This document shows, one piece after another, positions 28,308 to 37,549 of a DNA stretch of 64,000 nt. The position numbers and the translations under genes were made by a program. This DNA is from UBA7957 sp965222695 (GTDB lineage Bacteria; Pseudomonadota; Gammaproteobacteria; Granulosicoccales; Granulosicoccaceae). Each line of letters begins with the position of its first letter. Within the stretch, counting starts at the first letter, position 1. Under the pieces are notes generated by a model. The model had not been told where the DNA came from. It was given only the letters and a program-made list of their open reading frames with translations, and made no database searches. Location: contig OZ244967.1 in the NCBI GenBank assembly GCA_965222695.1, positions 1,674,001 to 1,738,000 on the forward strand, given 5' to 3'.

Positions 28308-29711
28308 TCAGCCGGGCGCATATTCCGCTTGCAAACGCGCACAATGGTTTGCATCGGTGCGAAGTGCATACTGAATTTTATCCGCCAGAACCTTACCCAG
28401 ATAAATACGCTCTCGGATCGATACCCCGCCCTGGAAATTGCCGTTCAGGTTCAGGCCCGGAAACAATAGCAACTGCTGATCAATCGCCCGCAACCTGGCC
28501 TGGTGATGGCCATAGTAAAGCGGTAAAGCTTTAAAATGGCGATCAACCCGTTGATAATCCACCGTCCCCTTGAGCCCCAATAACGGCACAAGGTCTCTCA
28601 TCGATGTATCGGCCAACTGCTCATCGCTCAGTTCAAGCTGATGTGGGTTTCGACTTCCCCCGAGATAACTGCTTAGAAGAGCGTAATCCTGCGGTGCTCT
28701 TTCAGCAAACAAACGGCTCATCCAGATATTGCCGTTTAATCGCAAGCGGCTGTTTCGAGCGACTAAAAAGCCGCTGCCGTCTAAGGGATGGCTGATATTT
28801 TTACGCTTAATTCCGAAATGCAAGACGGCTACCGACGCATATTTTATTCCCAGCAGTAAATCCGCCAGCTTTTTGTCAATTCCTTTTAGTAAATGGCCAC
28901 TGATATAGGCCGGCGTACTGAATACCACTTGTGGAACTGTCAAGCTACGGCTTACACCATTGATACAGGCATGTACCTGCCACCCATCGCCTCTGCGCGT
29001 GACTGAAGTCACATTGGCTCCACAACTCAAACTAATTCGGCTGTCATCGGCCAAAGCACTGATAAGCGTCGACATTCCGCCGTTGAATGAAAAGCTATCC
29101 GCCTTATTTGCAGTGCGCCGCTTCAATAGTGAATTAAGCAGCATTCCGACAGCTACGCTGCCATAACGATTTTCCAATTCCGTCAAGCGCGGCAAAACGG
29201 CCCGCGCTTCAGCCAAGTCCGGATCCGAGGCCAAAGTCGCCGAGACAAAAGGTTCAATAAAAGACTCCAGAATTTCTTTACCCAAACGGCGTTGAACAAA
29301 TTCGGAAACGGTTTCATTTTTCCGGCTTTTCGGGATAAATGGCTCGCTTAGCAATCGCAGCTTTGCCCGTGTACTCCACAGTGGCGAAAACATCAGAGGA
29401 ATGAGCCGCATAGGGACTGGTTTGAGTTGATCTTGATGCAATAAATAACGATTAAGTGTTTTATCCCTTAACCGGACTTCTTCATTTAAATGCGTTTTTG
29501 TCAATAAATAGTCAATCTGCGGGCGGTGGTTGACACACATGCTGGCGGACTGTTCAATCAGATAGCCGTTTTCTTTATGCGTTCGGATTTTACCCCCGGC
29601 GCGTTCATCGGCTTCCCAGACTTCAACCTGCGTTCCCTGTTGAGCTAACCACCAGGCCGTGGACAGCCCGGAGATTCCGCCACCAATGACCAATACATCC
29701 GGTGAGCTCAT
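28308..29711 (-). CDS. Protoporphyrinogen oxidase-like flavoprotein (HemY/HemG family)
   Basis: A 467-residue FAD amine-oxidase-superfamily protein. The N-terminal dinucleotide-binding loop is VIGGGISGLSTAWWLAQQG with the downstream acidic residue VEVWEADERAGGKI. The C-terminal FAD-binding strand is LLLFPGLNLNGNFQGGVSIRERI. Length and layout match oxygen-dependent protoporphyrinogen oxidases, which oxidise protoporphyrinogen or coproporphyrinogen in heme synthesis. The start overlaps the radical SAM gene stop by 4 bp. The pairing with a NirJ/AhbC-like radical SAM protein suggests a dedicated tetrapyrrole-modifying step rather than housekeeping heme synthesis. Confidence 0.85.
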   Translation of the reverse strand: MSSPDVLVIGGGISGLSTAWWLAQQGTQVEVWEADERAGGKIRTHKENGYLIEQSASMCVNHRPQIDYLLTKTHLNEEVRLRDKTLNRYLLHQDQLKPVPMRLIPLMFSPLWSTRAKLRLLSEPFIPKSRKNETVSEFVQRRLGKEILESFIEPFVSATLASDPDLAEARAVLPRLTELENRYGSVAVGMLLNSLLKRRTANKADSFSFNGGMSTLISALADDSRISLSCGANVTSVTRRGDGWQVHACINGVSRSLTVPQVVFSTPAYISGHLLKGIDKKLADLLLGIKYASVAVLHFGIKRKNISHPLDGSGFLVARNSRLRLNGNIWMSRLFAERAPQDYALLSSYLGGSRNPHQLELSDEQLADTSMRDLVPLLGLKGTVDYQRVDRHFKALPLYYGHHQARLRAIDQQLLLFPGLNLNGNFQGGVSIRERIYLGKVLADKIQYALRTDANHCARLQAEYAPG

Positions 29712-31720
29712 TTCTTAAGCTCGGCTTTCATTTTATCCAGCATGTCCCGGTCCAATAAGCCTAGACCGCTTCCGTCCGGGCGCTGCCTGTCTTGAACATA
29801 CTGCTTGATTCGGTTAAAGCGATTGACGGCCTGTTGGTTTTCCTTCAGCCGCGGTACTTTTTGCTGAGCGATGGAAAACACATCAAATTCAAGCTCCTTT
29901 TGACCAAAACTCTTGATTCTCTTTACCGCTTTCATCATGGCCCGATTGCGAAAACGTGTCAGATCTTCGGAAGTGATGCGTGTTAATCCTTCGCGTCCGG
30001 CGCCGAATTCAGCAGCCTTTTTGATACCTGCACGAACAAATTCCGGCGCCGATTCGACGCGAGAGAGCGCATCCGGCTCCCACTCAACACCCGCTAGTGA
30101 CGTTTTTAATACGCTCTGAATATCCGCTTGCTGCACAATAGTGGATTTTCGCCGCTTCGCTAAGCGTTCAGCAGCTATTTCGATGCTCGGCTTTATCAAA
30201 AAGGCCAAATGCGGTTTATTCTGCTCCAAATGGTCGTTAAGCACTCTGTCGGCACTTTCTTCCCATTTTAGCTTTCGACCTGCAGTGCCGTCTCCTTCAA
30301 GCCGCCTTATTAATTTGATATTGACTTCTAATCGGCCTTCTTCGATCGCCACCTCTTCCGCTACTGTGCGAATCCCGGCTTGAAGAAACGATGGTAAGGA
30401 CTCTAAATAATTTTGTGCGGCCTGTGTCCAGGCCAACGCAGTCTGCACATCAGCGGGCTGTTCACTCCTCTGCGGGCGATGACCGGGAAAGCCGTTGGCA
30501 AACCGTTCGGCTGCCAGGGCTGCCATATGAGCGGGGCGAACCGCCGCTATGCCAAGTTCACGGACATAATCTTCCGCCCGTTTGCGTACCATCTTGCGCA
30601 AAAAACCGGGGACACGGGCAAGCCTTTGCTCTGCTTCGGGAGTCCATTGTATTTGTTGAGTGTGGTTTTCCTGCAGTGGTTGAATAATTGCCTGCCCAAG
30701 GGGTTCGTATGCACACCAAGGATCCGTATCCATAATGCTTCGGCCGAGGGCTAAAGGTCTTGCGCGGCAGCCACCGCACAATTGCTGAAATTCACAGACT
30801 CCGCATTTACCTTGTAAAGAAGGCCGCCGTAACTGCTCGAATGATCGGGAAGAATCCCAAATTGTCCAAAATCCGCTCGCACGGATATTACCCGCCGATT
30901 GTTCAATATAGGGACAGGCGGTCACTGCGCCTTCCGGCGTAATCCGGCAATAATGTTTGCCCGCCAGACATCCGCCTCCCTCGTAACCTTGCGCCCGGGT
31001 TAATGCCGATTCGGGATCACGCTGATAAGCCAGACGCTTAAAATGCGGTGCGCAGCGAGCCCGAATCAATACGTCTGTATATTGCGCTTGCGCATCCAGC
31101 AGTTGCTGTAACACCTGTTCGTATCGTTGCGGTGAAATATCGGACATGGATTCACCGCGCCCGGTGCAAACCAAAAAGAAAATATTGAGAACATGAGCGC
31201 CCACGGCCGAAGCGAATTCGATCAGCGAAGGAATCTCGTGAGCGTTATCTTCGGTTACGGAAAAATGCAGTTGAAATGCTAACTCGTGTTTTCGGCAATG
31301 ATCCATGGCATCGAGTGTTTTTCGCCATGCCCCGGGACAACCACGGAAATTATCGTGTCGCTGCGGCTCCAGTGAATCGAGGCTAATTCCCACCCCCATG
31401 GTGCCGGCTTGTTTTAGACTGATGATGCGTTTTTCATTTAACAAAACACCATTGGTGCCGACCACAATAAACAGACCCGCGCGGCTGCCATGCCGAACCA
31501 GGAGCTCCAAATCCCTTCGCAGGAGCGGTTCTCCTCCAGTTAATACAACCATGGTTTGATCGTTGCGATCTGCAATTTGGTCCAGCAAAGATTTCACTTC
31601 ATCGCCGGACAATTCCCCTTCAGTGCCATGGCTGCGATCTTTGGCATCCATATAACAATGCGCGCAAGCCAGATTGCAACGGCGGGTCAGATTAAGAGCA
31701 ATCAGGAACAAATCGTTCAT
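29708..31720 (-). CDS. Radical SAM protein (NirJ/AhbC-like) with C-terminal PCP_red-like repeats
   Basis: A 670-residue protein. The radical SAM cluster motif is Cys15-x3-Cys19-x2-Cys22 (RRCNLACAHCY), with GGEPLLRRDL downstream. A C-terminal Cys cluster at about 250-345 ends CGVCEFQQLCGGCRARPLA...DPWCAYEP, very like the NirJ (heme d1) and AhbC (alternative heme) enzymes that modify siroheme-derived rings. After it come about four repeats (roughly 355-410, 430-480, 495-550, 575-630). They share a W-x4-A start and a P-x-F-x-R core like the C-terminal domain of the protochlorophyllide reductase B subunit. The gene abuts the USP gene (TAA then ATG) and overlaps the flavoprotein gene. Likely role: heme modification or insertion for the cytochrome complex. 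Confidence 0.88.
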   Translation of the reverse strand: MNDLFLIALNLTRRCNLACAHCYMDAKDRSHGTEGELSGDEVKSLLDQIADRNDQTMVVLTGGEPLLRRDLELLVRHGSRAGLFIVVGTNGVLLNEKRIISLKQAGTMGVGISLDSLEPQRHDNFRGCPGAWRKTLDAMDHCRKHELAFQLHFSVTEDNAHEIPSLIEFASAVGAHVLNIFFLVCTGRGESMSDISPQRYEQVLQQLLDAQAQYTDVLIRARCAPHFKRLAYQRDPESALTRAQGYEGGGCLAGKHYCRITPEGAVTACPYIEQSAGNIRASGFWTIWDSSRSFEQLRRPSLQGKCGVCEFQQLCGGCRARPLALGRSIMDTDPWCAYEPLGQAIIQPLQENHTQQIQWTPEAEQRLARVPGFLRKMVRKRAEDYVRELGIAAVRPAHMAALAAERFANGFPGHRPQRSEQPADVQTALAWTQAAQNYLESLPSFLQAGIRTVAEEVAIEEGRLEVNIKLIRRLEGDGTAGRKLKWEESADRVLNDHLEQNKPHLAFLIKPSIEIAAERLAKRRKSTIVQQADIQSVLKTSLAGVEWEPDALSRVESAPEFVRAGIKKAAEFGAGREGLTRITSEDLTRFRNRAMMKAVKRIKSFGQKELEFDVFSIAQQKVPRLKENQQAVNRFNRIKQYVQDRQRPDGSGLGLLDRDMLDKMKAELKK

Positions 31721-33934
31721 TTACGCATTCCGAGGATCAGCCGCGTCGAGGTGGAATACACCACGTTGAATCCAAAGCTGTTTTACAGTATCTACCGCCC
31801 GCTCGGTCACTTGCTCCAGCTGTTGGTCCCGAGCCCAGGTTTCAATTTCCTTAATCAGCATTCCCCGCACGGTTTCCGGGGCTTTCTGGATGCGCTCGTG
31901 CGCTGCCGGTGCCCAGGGTAATGATTCCTCGACTGAGTTTGAGCCGGTTTTAAATGTCAGCAATACCCGAGACACGAAATCGGCATCAATGTGATGTATG
32001 CCAGTGTTCGTGGCCATGGTTTCCGTTGCTTTGATGGTCATTTGCCGGCAAAACCCGGGAGGTACTGTCTCGACAAGCGCATTGGCTTCATCATTCCAGC
32101 GCAGGGCAGGCTTATTGACCGATTGAGCGGTCCGAGAAGCACTTGACTTTGCCGAGTACCTTGTAAACGGACAAGCGCTTTGCGATTCATTTCCTTGCGC
32201 TGACGCGGTCTGTTCGCCCATAGCGGATTCCATGGCCTTTCGTGCTTCAGTCAGTCCGGCTTCGGCAATATCAAAGCTAACGCTTGTCACGCCACGGGTG
32301 CGCGCATAGTGTTCGATTCTTTGTTTTGAGCTATCTCGCATGAATCCTTCAGGAACCCGCATAAGCCGGGCAAGCGCGGCAGCTTGCCATTGAAGCGGCT
32401 CGCTCGTGCTATTTTGTACGGTTTCCGGTCGCGGGGGCCGGGACCGACTGGAATGATCGGATGTTTGCGATGGATTGAGAAATTCTGCGATATGCTCTTC
32501 TTTCACCTGATCAGCACCGGTCGCACGTGCTTTTTTTTCCGCTCGCATACTCAGATTACCGCGTAAGCTTAGATCTTTGATCTCAAGTAGTCTCCGAGTT
32601 GCATTTTCACTCCAGCGTAAAGCCTCAGATTTTCGCGGCTTGGATTTTAACTCGCCACGATCATAGGCGGTGACGATTTCATCCATGGCTCGTTCTGCAT
32701 GGCCGGGCATTAATCTGGCCGTGGCCTCTTCTACAATGCTTTCCGTAATAACCGTATGTCCTTTTTCTTGCGCATATCGCAAGATTGCCATTTTTGCCAT
32801 ACCGCGAACAAATGAGGGAACCCTTTCCATGCGAGCTTCCGCCTCGCGAGTCCAAGAAGTGGTGACTGACGCCAAACGATCGATTTGCGGCTTGTGTTGT
32901 CTTTGGCTGAGTAAAACCGAACACGCCGCATCATTCAGTAAATACTCGGTATTGCCACCAATGTCCAATTGCGGATCGGCGTGGATGCCGGTCATGCCCA
33001 GAATCAGCAGAGACGGATTGGTTTGTTGTAAATATCGCAATATGACGTCATGCGGTTTTCCGTCCAGCAGTACGGTTTCTATTTCAAAACCAAAATCAGA
33101 CGCTATGGACTGCGCCACCGCCAGGTGTCCCTGATAAATTTTTGCCAGGCCGGAATCAATTATCTCTTCATGTAATTGCTCTTGTTCCTGAAATTTAAAT
33201 ACCTTTCCGGCTTCTTCAGATAACACACCGGCAATGCGGTTAAATGCTACATAGTGATAATAAGGGTCAAATGCCGAAACAACTTTTATCTCTACACCCC
33301 AGCGCTGTGCCAGGGACAAGGCTGTCAACAAACCACCGTAGGATTTGGCGGAACCGTCGATGCCGACAACAATCGGTCCCGCACTGATCGTGCGCTGCGG
33401 ATCTTTGATAACTAAAGTATCTATCTGACTTCGCCGGGTCACCCGTTGGCAGACTGTACCCAAGCGGCTACCCTTGACCGCACCCAGGCCTAATGCCCCT
33501 AATACAAGTAAGTCGTACTTCCCTTTATTGGCCTCCTTAACCAGTTGACGGTAGTTTTTACCTTCCAGCGAACACCGCTGAACGGGCAGTGTAAATTCAC
33601 GAGCGAACCCTTCAACCTGGTCAAGATAGGAGTCGGTAATAATGGATAGCCCTTTGCTGATAAGACTGTCGTGAACATCCCGCTGCCGCTCCAATTCTTC
33701 CTCTTCACGGAACTGCTCGGGCAAACCGCCTTCCATCTGCCGGAAACGAATATCGTGAAGTTTAGCGGCATAGACATGGGTGGCGGTCAGGCTGCCGTTA
33801 AAACGGTGGGCAAGTTCCGCTGCTTCCCTGGCGCCGCGGTTGGAATGATCCGATGAATCGGCGGCCAGCAGTATCGATTGATAGGACGGTAAACCGCCGG
33901 CTTGCAATGCTTCGGTTTGGGTTTGCATGCTCAT
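31721..33934 (-). CDS. Double universal-stress-protein fused to five PCP_red-like repeats
   Basis: A 737-residue cytoplasmic protein. Residues about 15-165 and 168-330 form two USP domains; the second keeps a GMTG-x-HADPQLDIGGNTEYLL nucleotide-loop-like segment. The rest has five PCP_red-like repeats at about 370-425, 445-495, 520-570, 600-645 and 660-710 (for example WTREAEARMERVPSFVRGMA, WAPAAHERIQKAPETVRGML). Such repeats end the catalytic BchB/ChlB subunit and help contact tetrapyrrole and the iron-sulfur partner. Here there is no reductase core. The downstream radical SAM gene begins at the next base. A scaffold or carrier for a tetrapyrrole during assembly is a reasonable inference. Confidence 0.85.
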   Translation of the reverse strand: MSMQTQTEALQAGGLPSYQSILLAADSSDHSNRGAREAAELAHRFNGSLTATHVYAAKLHDIRFRQMEGGLPEQFREEEELERQRDVHDSLISKGLSIITDSYLDQVEGFAREFTLPVQRCSLEGKNYRQLVKEANKGKYDLLVLGALGLGAVKGSRLGTVCQRVTRRSQIDTLVIKDPQRTISAGPIVVGIDGSAKSYGGLLTALSLAQRWGVEIKVVSAFDPYYHYVAFNRIAGVLSEEAGKVFKFQEQEQLHEEIIDSGLAKIYQGHLAVAQSIASDFGFEIETVLLDGKPHDVILRYLQQTNPSLLILGMTGIHADPQLDIGGNTEYLLNDAACSVLLSQRQHKPQIDRLASVTTSWTREAEARMERVPSFVRGMAKMAILRYAQEKGHTVITESIVEEATARLMPGHAERAMDEIVTAYDRGELKSKPRKSEALRWSENATRRLLEIKDLSLRGNLSMRAEKKARATGADQVKEEHIAEFLNPSQTSDHSSRSRPPRPETVQNSTSEPLQWQAAALARLMRVPEGFMRDSSKQRIEHYARTRGVTSVSFDIAEAGLTEARKAMESAMGEQTASAQGNESQSACPFTRYSAKSSASRTAQSVNKPALRWNDEANALVETVPPGFCRQMTIKATETMATNTGIHHIDADFVSRVLLTFKTGSNSVEESLPWAPAAHERIQKAPETVRGMLIKEIETWARDQQLEQVTERAVDTVKQLWIQRGVFHLDAADPRNA

Positions 33935-33996
33935 AGAAATCTGCCCATTTAACGGTTATTGATCACGCAACTCTTGAACCGTTGCCTTAAGAGGAA

Positions 33997-34015
33997 GGGG
34001 CAGTCGAACTGCCCC
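33997..34015 (-). terminator. Strong hairpin between the small membrane peptide and USP genes
   Basis: GGGGCAGT (33997-34004) pairs perfectly with ACTGCCCC (34008-34015) around a 3-base loop. On the minus strand it is followed by a CT-rich tract rather than a clean T-run. It may be an attenuator or an RNA-processing or stability element that sets different expression of the genes on either side. Confidence 0.5.
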
Positions 34016-34025
34016 CGATTGAATG

Positions 34026-34142
34026 TTATGCCAAAAACCAGTGTGCCAGAATGTAGGCGATCACCACGATATTAATGACACCGGCCACTATAGCCATAAT
34101 ATCCATTAAACTCAGTGAATACTTTGCGAAGGGGCCAGGCAT
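34026..34142 (-). CDS. 38-residue single-helix membrane peptide
   Basis: A short open frame that starts ATG (complement at 34140-34142) and ends TAA. It encodes MPGPFAKYSLSLMDIMAIV followed by a strongly hydrophobic helix and the end HWFLA. It lies 13 bp beyond the cupredoxin-like gene on the same strand, inside the operon, and would otherwise be an unexplained gap before the hairpin at 33997. The ribosome-binding site is weak. It has the look of a small accessory subunit of a membrane complex. It could be spurious, but helix length and position argue for a gene. Confidence 0.6.
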   Translation of the reverse strand: MPGPFAKYSLSLMDIMAIVAGVINIVVIAYILAHWFLA

Positions 34143-34155
34143 TGAATCACACCGG

Positions 34156-34908
34156 TCATTTAAATGTAAAGTCAACGGTGGCACTGCCACCGGCCTCTAC
34201 TGTCACTTTGGCTTTTTGATTTTTCAACATGCCATGCCAGGCTTTTACGGTGTAATTTCCCGGAGGAATATCATCGATGGTGTAACTGCCGTCTTCGCCG
34301 ACTTTAGCGAAGTAGGGATTCTTTGCAACAAACACAAATCCGTGCATAAAATCATGCGCGTCGCATTCGACTTTTATCGCGGGACCTCTCTTCATTTTTA
34401 TCTGGCTGGTCACCGTGTTGGGTTCGGGCTGACTGACGTTGGTCAGGGTTTTCTTCGGTCCCTTCGCATCGCCTCGGATAAGTTCATAGGTGTGAATATT
34501 ATGCAAGATCGGATCTTCGTTGACCGCAGCGAATTTTGCGTTGTTGCGCATGACTTGAAGAAACGGGCTGAACTCGCAGCCTTTTTGATTCACCGTCGCA
34601 TCGGCGACATCATCCGGAAATGCTTTTCCTTCTTTGACCTTATCCAGATAGATAAACGTATCCAATAAATGCCCATCAACGACACGAACATAATCGATTT
34701 CGCGTTCTCCGGTGCCGCAAACATCGTTGTCTTTGCTGATGCCGTATACTTTGGGCGCTTGATCTTCACCGGAAAAATTAACAGTACCACTGATGCTGCC
34801 GCCATCGCTGACAGTCATTTCCTTATAGGTCGCGGACAGCGTCGCAAAGGGTAAAATACTCAATCCAATCAGGCCCAGTTTGATTAGGGCTAGAGTCGGT
34901 TTTTTCAT
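34156..34908 (-). CDS. Periplasmic cupredoxin-like protein with carboxypeptidase-regulatory-like C-terminus
   Basis: About 250 residues from the ATG at 34906-34908 (MKKPTLALIK), which has GGAG 8 bp upstream; an ATG 15 bp earlier overlaps that site. A signal peptide ends near ...PFATLSA. The body contains a possible copper site: HNIHTYEL, then VECDAHDFMHGFVFV with Cys, His, Met and His in cupredoxin-like spacing. The C-terminus (DGSYTIDDIPPGNYTVKAWH) is a typical carboxypeptidase-regulatory-like strand pattern. Related proteins are often annotated as methylamine-utilisation or plastocyanin-like. Placed with cytochrome genes, it could be a soluble electron carrier or a copper/heme assembly factor. 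It follows the HEAT-repeat gene by 33 bp. Confidence 0.78.
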   Translation of the reverse strand: MKKPTLALIKLGLIGLSILPFATLSATYKEMTVSDGGSISGTVNFSGEDQAPKVYGISKDNDVCGTGEREIDYVRVVDGHLLDTFIYLDKVKEGKAFPDDVADATVNQKGCEFSPFLQVMRNNAKFAAVNEDPILHNIHTYELIRGDAKGPKKTLTNVSQPEPNTVTSQIKMKRGPAIKVECDAHDFMHGFVFVAKNPYFAKVGEDGSYTIDDIPPGNYTVKAWHGMLKNQKAKVTVEAGGSATVDFTFK

Positions 34909-34941
34909 TAAATAGGTCTCCATATTACTAGATTTCAGATA

Positions 34942-37434
34942 TTAAGTTGCTGTTTCCGCTTGTCTTTGATCAGGGTTAATCGGACCAGGGTTAAGCAACT
35001 CCTCAACCATTTCTATATACACACTGCGTCTTACGCTGTTATCCGCGCTCCGGATTCGGGATAACAAGAGTTCATTTGCGGCATCGCGGTTATACGCCCT
35101 TAAGGTTTTGCCGATAAGACGCGCTTCTTCGCCGGAATCCGAGGCAGCACTGTCGATGACTTTCTCCAGAACACGCGCATAAAAAGCAGGCTCTTTGAGC
35201 CCTTCCAAGATTGCGGGTAAGGTTTTTGCGGCGGCGACTCTGACACCCATTTCCCTGTCATCGAGCAAATTCACGATTTTTTTTGCAACGCTGATCGGTG
35301 GCATTGCCCGCACGACCATATGATCCGCCTCTTTGGCATCGAGGCCATTGACGGTTAAATTGGCCAGAGATTCTATCGCCTGTACCCGTATTGTCGTTTC
35401 GGGTGCCGCCAGGGCTTCCATCAAGGGAAGTATTGCAGTGCGGTTGCCCAGATTGCCGAGAGCTTTGGCACAACTCACTTTCAGCTCTATATCTCCCATC
35501 GCTAGCTGAGTTATCAAAATTCCGACGGCATCGGCAGTTTGTGGATGCATCCGTAGATCTTGAGCGGTCGCGGCCAGAGCTTCCGCCGCCTCGCGCCGAA
35601 TAAACTCATCGGCATCGCTCAGACATGCGGTCAGCGTTGCGATCGCCCTATCGTCAGCAAATTCTGCCAACACACGTGCACCAAGCCTGCGCACGTCCTG
35701 TTCAGTGCTGATTCTGCGATTACTTCGGAGGCGTCGCACGGTTTTTTCATTTTCCGCAACAATATCGAGATATTCCTGAGTGCTTTCATCAATTTTCGAT
35801 TCATCATCGTGAAGGGATGAGCCCATCATTTTTTCGACATTATCCATGGCTATGGCTTGCAGTGTCGACGCCGCCGAGGCTAGCTCTCCCGGTTCGATAA
35901 TTTCACCTCGAGACTGTGGCAGCTGGACGCTCCCGGATAGACTTTCCGGCAAAGGCTCTGGTTGCGCGATATGTTCCGCCGCGGATTCTCCGATATTTTT
36001 TCCGGCTTCAGGCATAAATTGCAAAACCTGTTCGTTTACCTTATCGCCGGCGACGGATTCATCAGTCGGTTCAATTGCAGTTTCAGGGGGCGAACGGCTT
36101 ATTTCCGCAGATGAGTCGCCCGTGTCAGTTATGGCGATATTTCCATTGACTGCATCGATGATGTACTCCAATGGTTTTTTAATTCCGTTTTCGGATTTAA
36201 CATCCTTCGCCACCGTGTCGAGCTGCAAAGATTTCAAGGCCGTTAAAGCCGCTAATCGTACCGCTTGTTGCCGATCCGTCACGGCGCAGACCAAAACGTC
36301 GATAACAGCTTTATCCGCCCGCCCCAGTCGGCCTAGAGACAGTATTGCTTCTCGCCGGGCTAAAGGTCCGGTACCGTCGTCCTTTGCTACGTCGAGTAAT
36401 GCATCTATAGCCAGATCATCTCCGTTAAGGCCCAACAATTTACTGGCTGCCGCTACCGTTTCGGTCGATTTATCGTTCAGGCTCTCGATTACCGCTCGAA
36501 AATCGTTTTCCGGTAAGGGCGAATTCTCCACCAAGGGTGACAAACTGGTCATTACCACGGCTCGAACCTGACTGTCGGGATCAGTCAGTAGCTGCGATAA
36601 ACTCATTTGTAATTTTTTTGAGTCTTCGCCTTTGCGTGCCAGTTTGACGATTGCTTTAACCGCTGCCTGGCGAACCTGTTCATTGGAGTCTCGCAACATC
36701 AACAGCAGTGCCCGAAAATAATTTTCCGCCCCTTGAACGGCAAGTGAAAGTGCGGCTTCGGCCCTGACATCCGCGGCCTGATCTTTTAGGGCCTTGCCTA
36801 ATGCCTTAGTCGTTTCGGGGGATCGGCTAAACGCCAGAGCACGGGCGGCGCGACGGCGGCGCCTGGGTAAAAAACGCCTATCCAGAAGGTATTGAATCAC
36901 TTTCTCAACACCATTGTCGGAAATGCTGACCATTGCCTTTAGAATTTCATTCTCTATGTCCTGCTCCGACTCATCGTCTATAAAGCGGGCAAGATCTTCG
37001 AGTGACTGCTCGGCTTGCAATTTACCGAAGGCTTTAACGGCTTCGAGTTGAATGTCCCACCAGGTATCCCAGTCGTCATCCCATTCCAGCTCCGGTGGAC
37101 GGTTTCGAAAGATATTTAGCAAAGCGCCTATAGCCTGCTTACTCGGCGTTTTGCCCAATGCCTCAGTAACCGCAGTACAAATCTCGCCACTGGAATCATT
37201 TTCCAGCGATTCGATTAATGCGGGCACGGCTTGTATTGCACCAATATTGCCCAGTGCGGTCGCGGCATCGATACAAACGTCGAGGTCCTCATCTCTCAAT
37301 CTGTCGATCAAGGGTGAAACAACCGTTTGATCTCCGATTACGCCTAAAGCGCGGGCAGCGTAACAACGATCGACTTCATCTCCGGTCTGGAGCAATTTGC
37401 ACAACACTTCTACCGTTTTATCTTTAATACTCAT
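34942..37434 (-). CDS. Large HEAT-repeat protein
   Basis: An 830-residue protein built mainly of HEAT/PBS-lyase-type helical repeats. Examples are CYAARALGVIGDQTVVSPLI, CIDAATALGNIGAIQAVPAL, RREAILSLGRLGRADKAVID and KVSCAKALGNLGNRTAILPL. They run over about residues 15-415 and 575-820. A Ser/Glu/Pro-rich linker (about 435-545) divides the two solenoids. It has no signal peptide. HEAT solenoids act as protein-docking scaffolds, and the PBS-lyase-like subtype is often linked to cofactor-protein assembly. It is the first gene of the minus-strand operon, about 26 nt after a candidate -24/-12 start, and lies divergent to the cytochrome operon. Confidence 0.9.
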   Translation of the reverse strand: MSIKDKTVEVLCKLLQTGDEVDRCYAARALGVIGDQTVVSPLIDRLRDEDLDVCIDAATALGNIGAIQAVPALIESLENDSSGEICTAVTEALGKTPSKQAIGALLNIFRNRPPELEWDDDWDTWWDIQLEAVKAFGKLQAEQSLEDLARFIDDESEQDIENEILKAMVSISDNGVEKVIQYLLDRRFLPRRRRRAARALAFSRSPETTKALGKALKDQAADVRAEAALSLAVQGAENYFRALLLMLRDSNEQVRQAAVKAIVKLARKGEDSKKLQMSLSQLLTDPDSQVRAVVMTSLSPLVENSPLPENDFRAVIESLNDKSTETVAAASKLLGLNGDDLAIDALLDVAKDDGTGPLARREAILSLGRLGRADKAVIDVLVCAVTDRQQAVRLAALTALKSLQLDTVAKDVKSENGIKKPLEYIIDAVNGNIAITDTGDSSAEISRSPPETAIEPTDESVAGDKVNEQVLQFMPEAGKNIGESAAEHIAQPEPLPESLSGSVQLPQSRGEIIEPGELASAASTLQAIAMDNVEKMMGSSLHDDESKIDESTQEYLDIVAENEKTVRRLRSNRRISTEQDVRRLGARVLAEFADDRAIATLTACLSDADEFIRREAAEALAATAQDLRMHPQTADAVGILITQLAMGDIELKVSCAKALGNLGNRTAILPLMEALAAPETTIRVQAIESLANLTVNGLDAKEADHMVVRAMPPISVAKKIVNLLDDREMGVRVAAAKTLPAILEGLKEPAFYARVLEKVIDSAASDSGEEARLIGKTLRAYNRDAANELLLSRIRSADNSVRRSVYIEMVEELLNPGPINPDQRQAETAT

Positions 37435-37470
37435 TTGAACCTGGGCCAGAACAGTATTTTTACAAGCGGA

Positions 37471-37486
37471 TGCAGAATTTACACCA
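37471..37486 (-). promoter_or_regulatory. Candidate sigma54 (-24/-12) promoter of the HEAT-repeat operon
   Basis: Read on the minus strand the element is TGGTGTAAATTCTGCA. GG and GC are exactly 10 bp apart, and T-G-G, Y-R, T-G-C-A positions match the TGGCAYR-N4-TTGCW consensus. The predicted start is near 37460, about 26 nt before the HEAT-gene ATG. Confidence 0.55.
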
Positions 37487-37549
37487 TAGCTATCTCGAAA
37501 TATAAGTCTTTGTAATTTATGCGTTTTTTATAATTATCTGCAATATAAA

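Noticed and set aside
35846..36571. A 241-codon frame on the plus strand
   Set aside because: It is antisense to the HEAT-repeat gene, Ser/Ala-rich from reversed repeat codons, and has no independent support.
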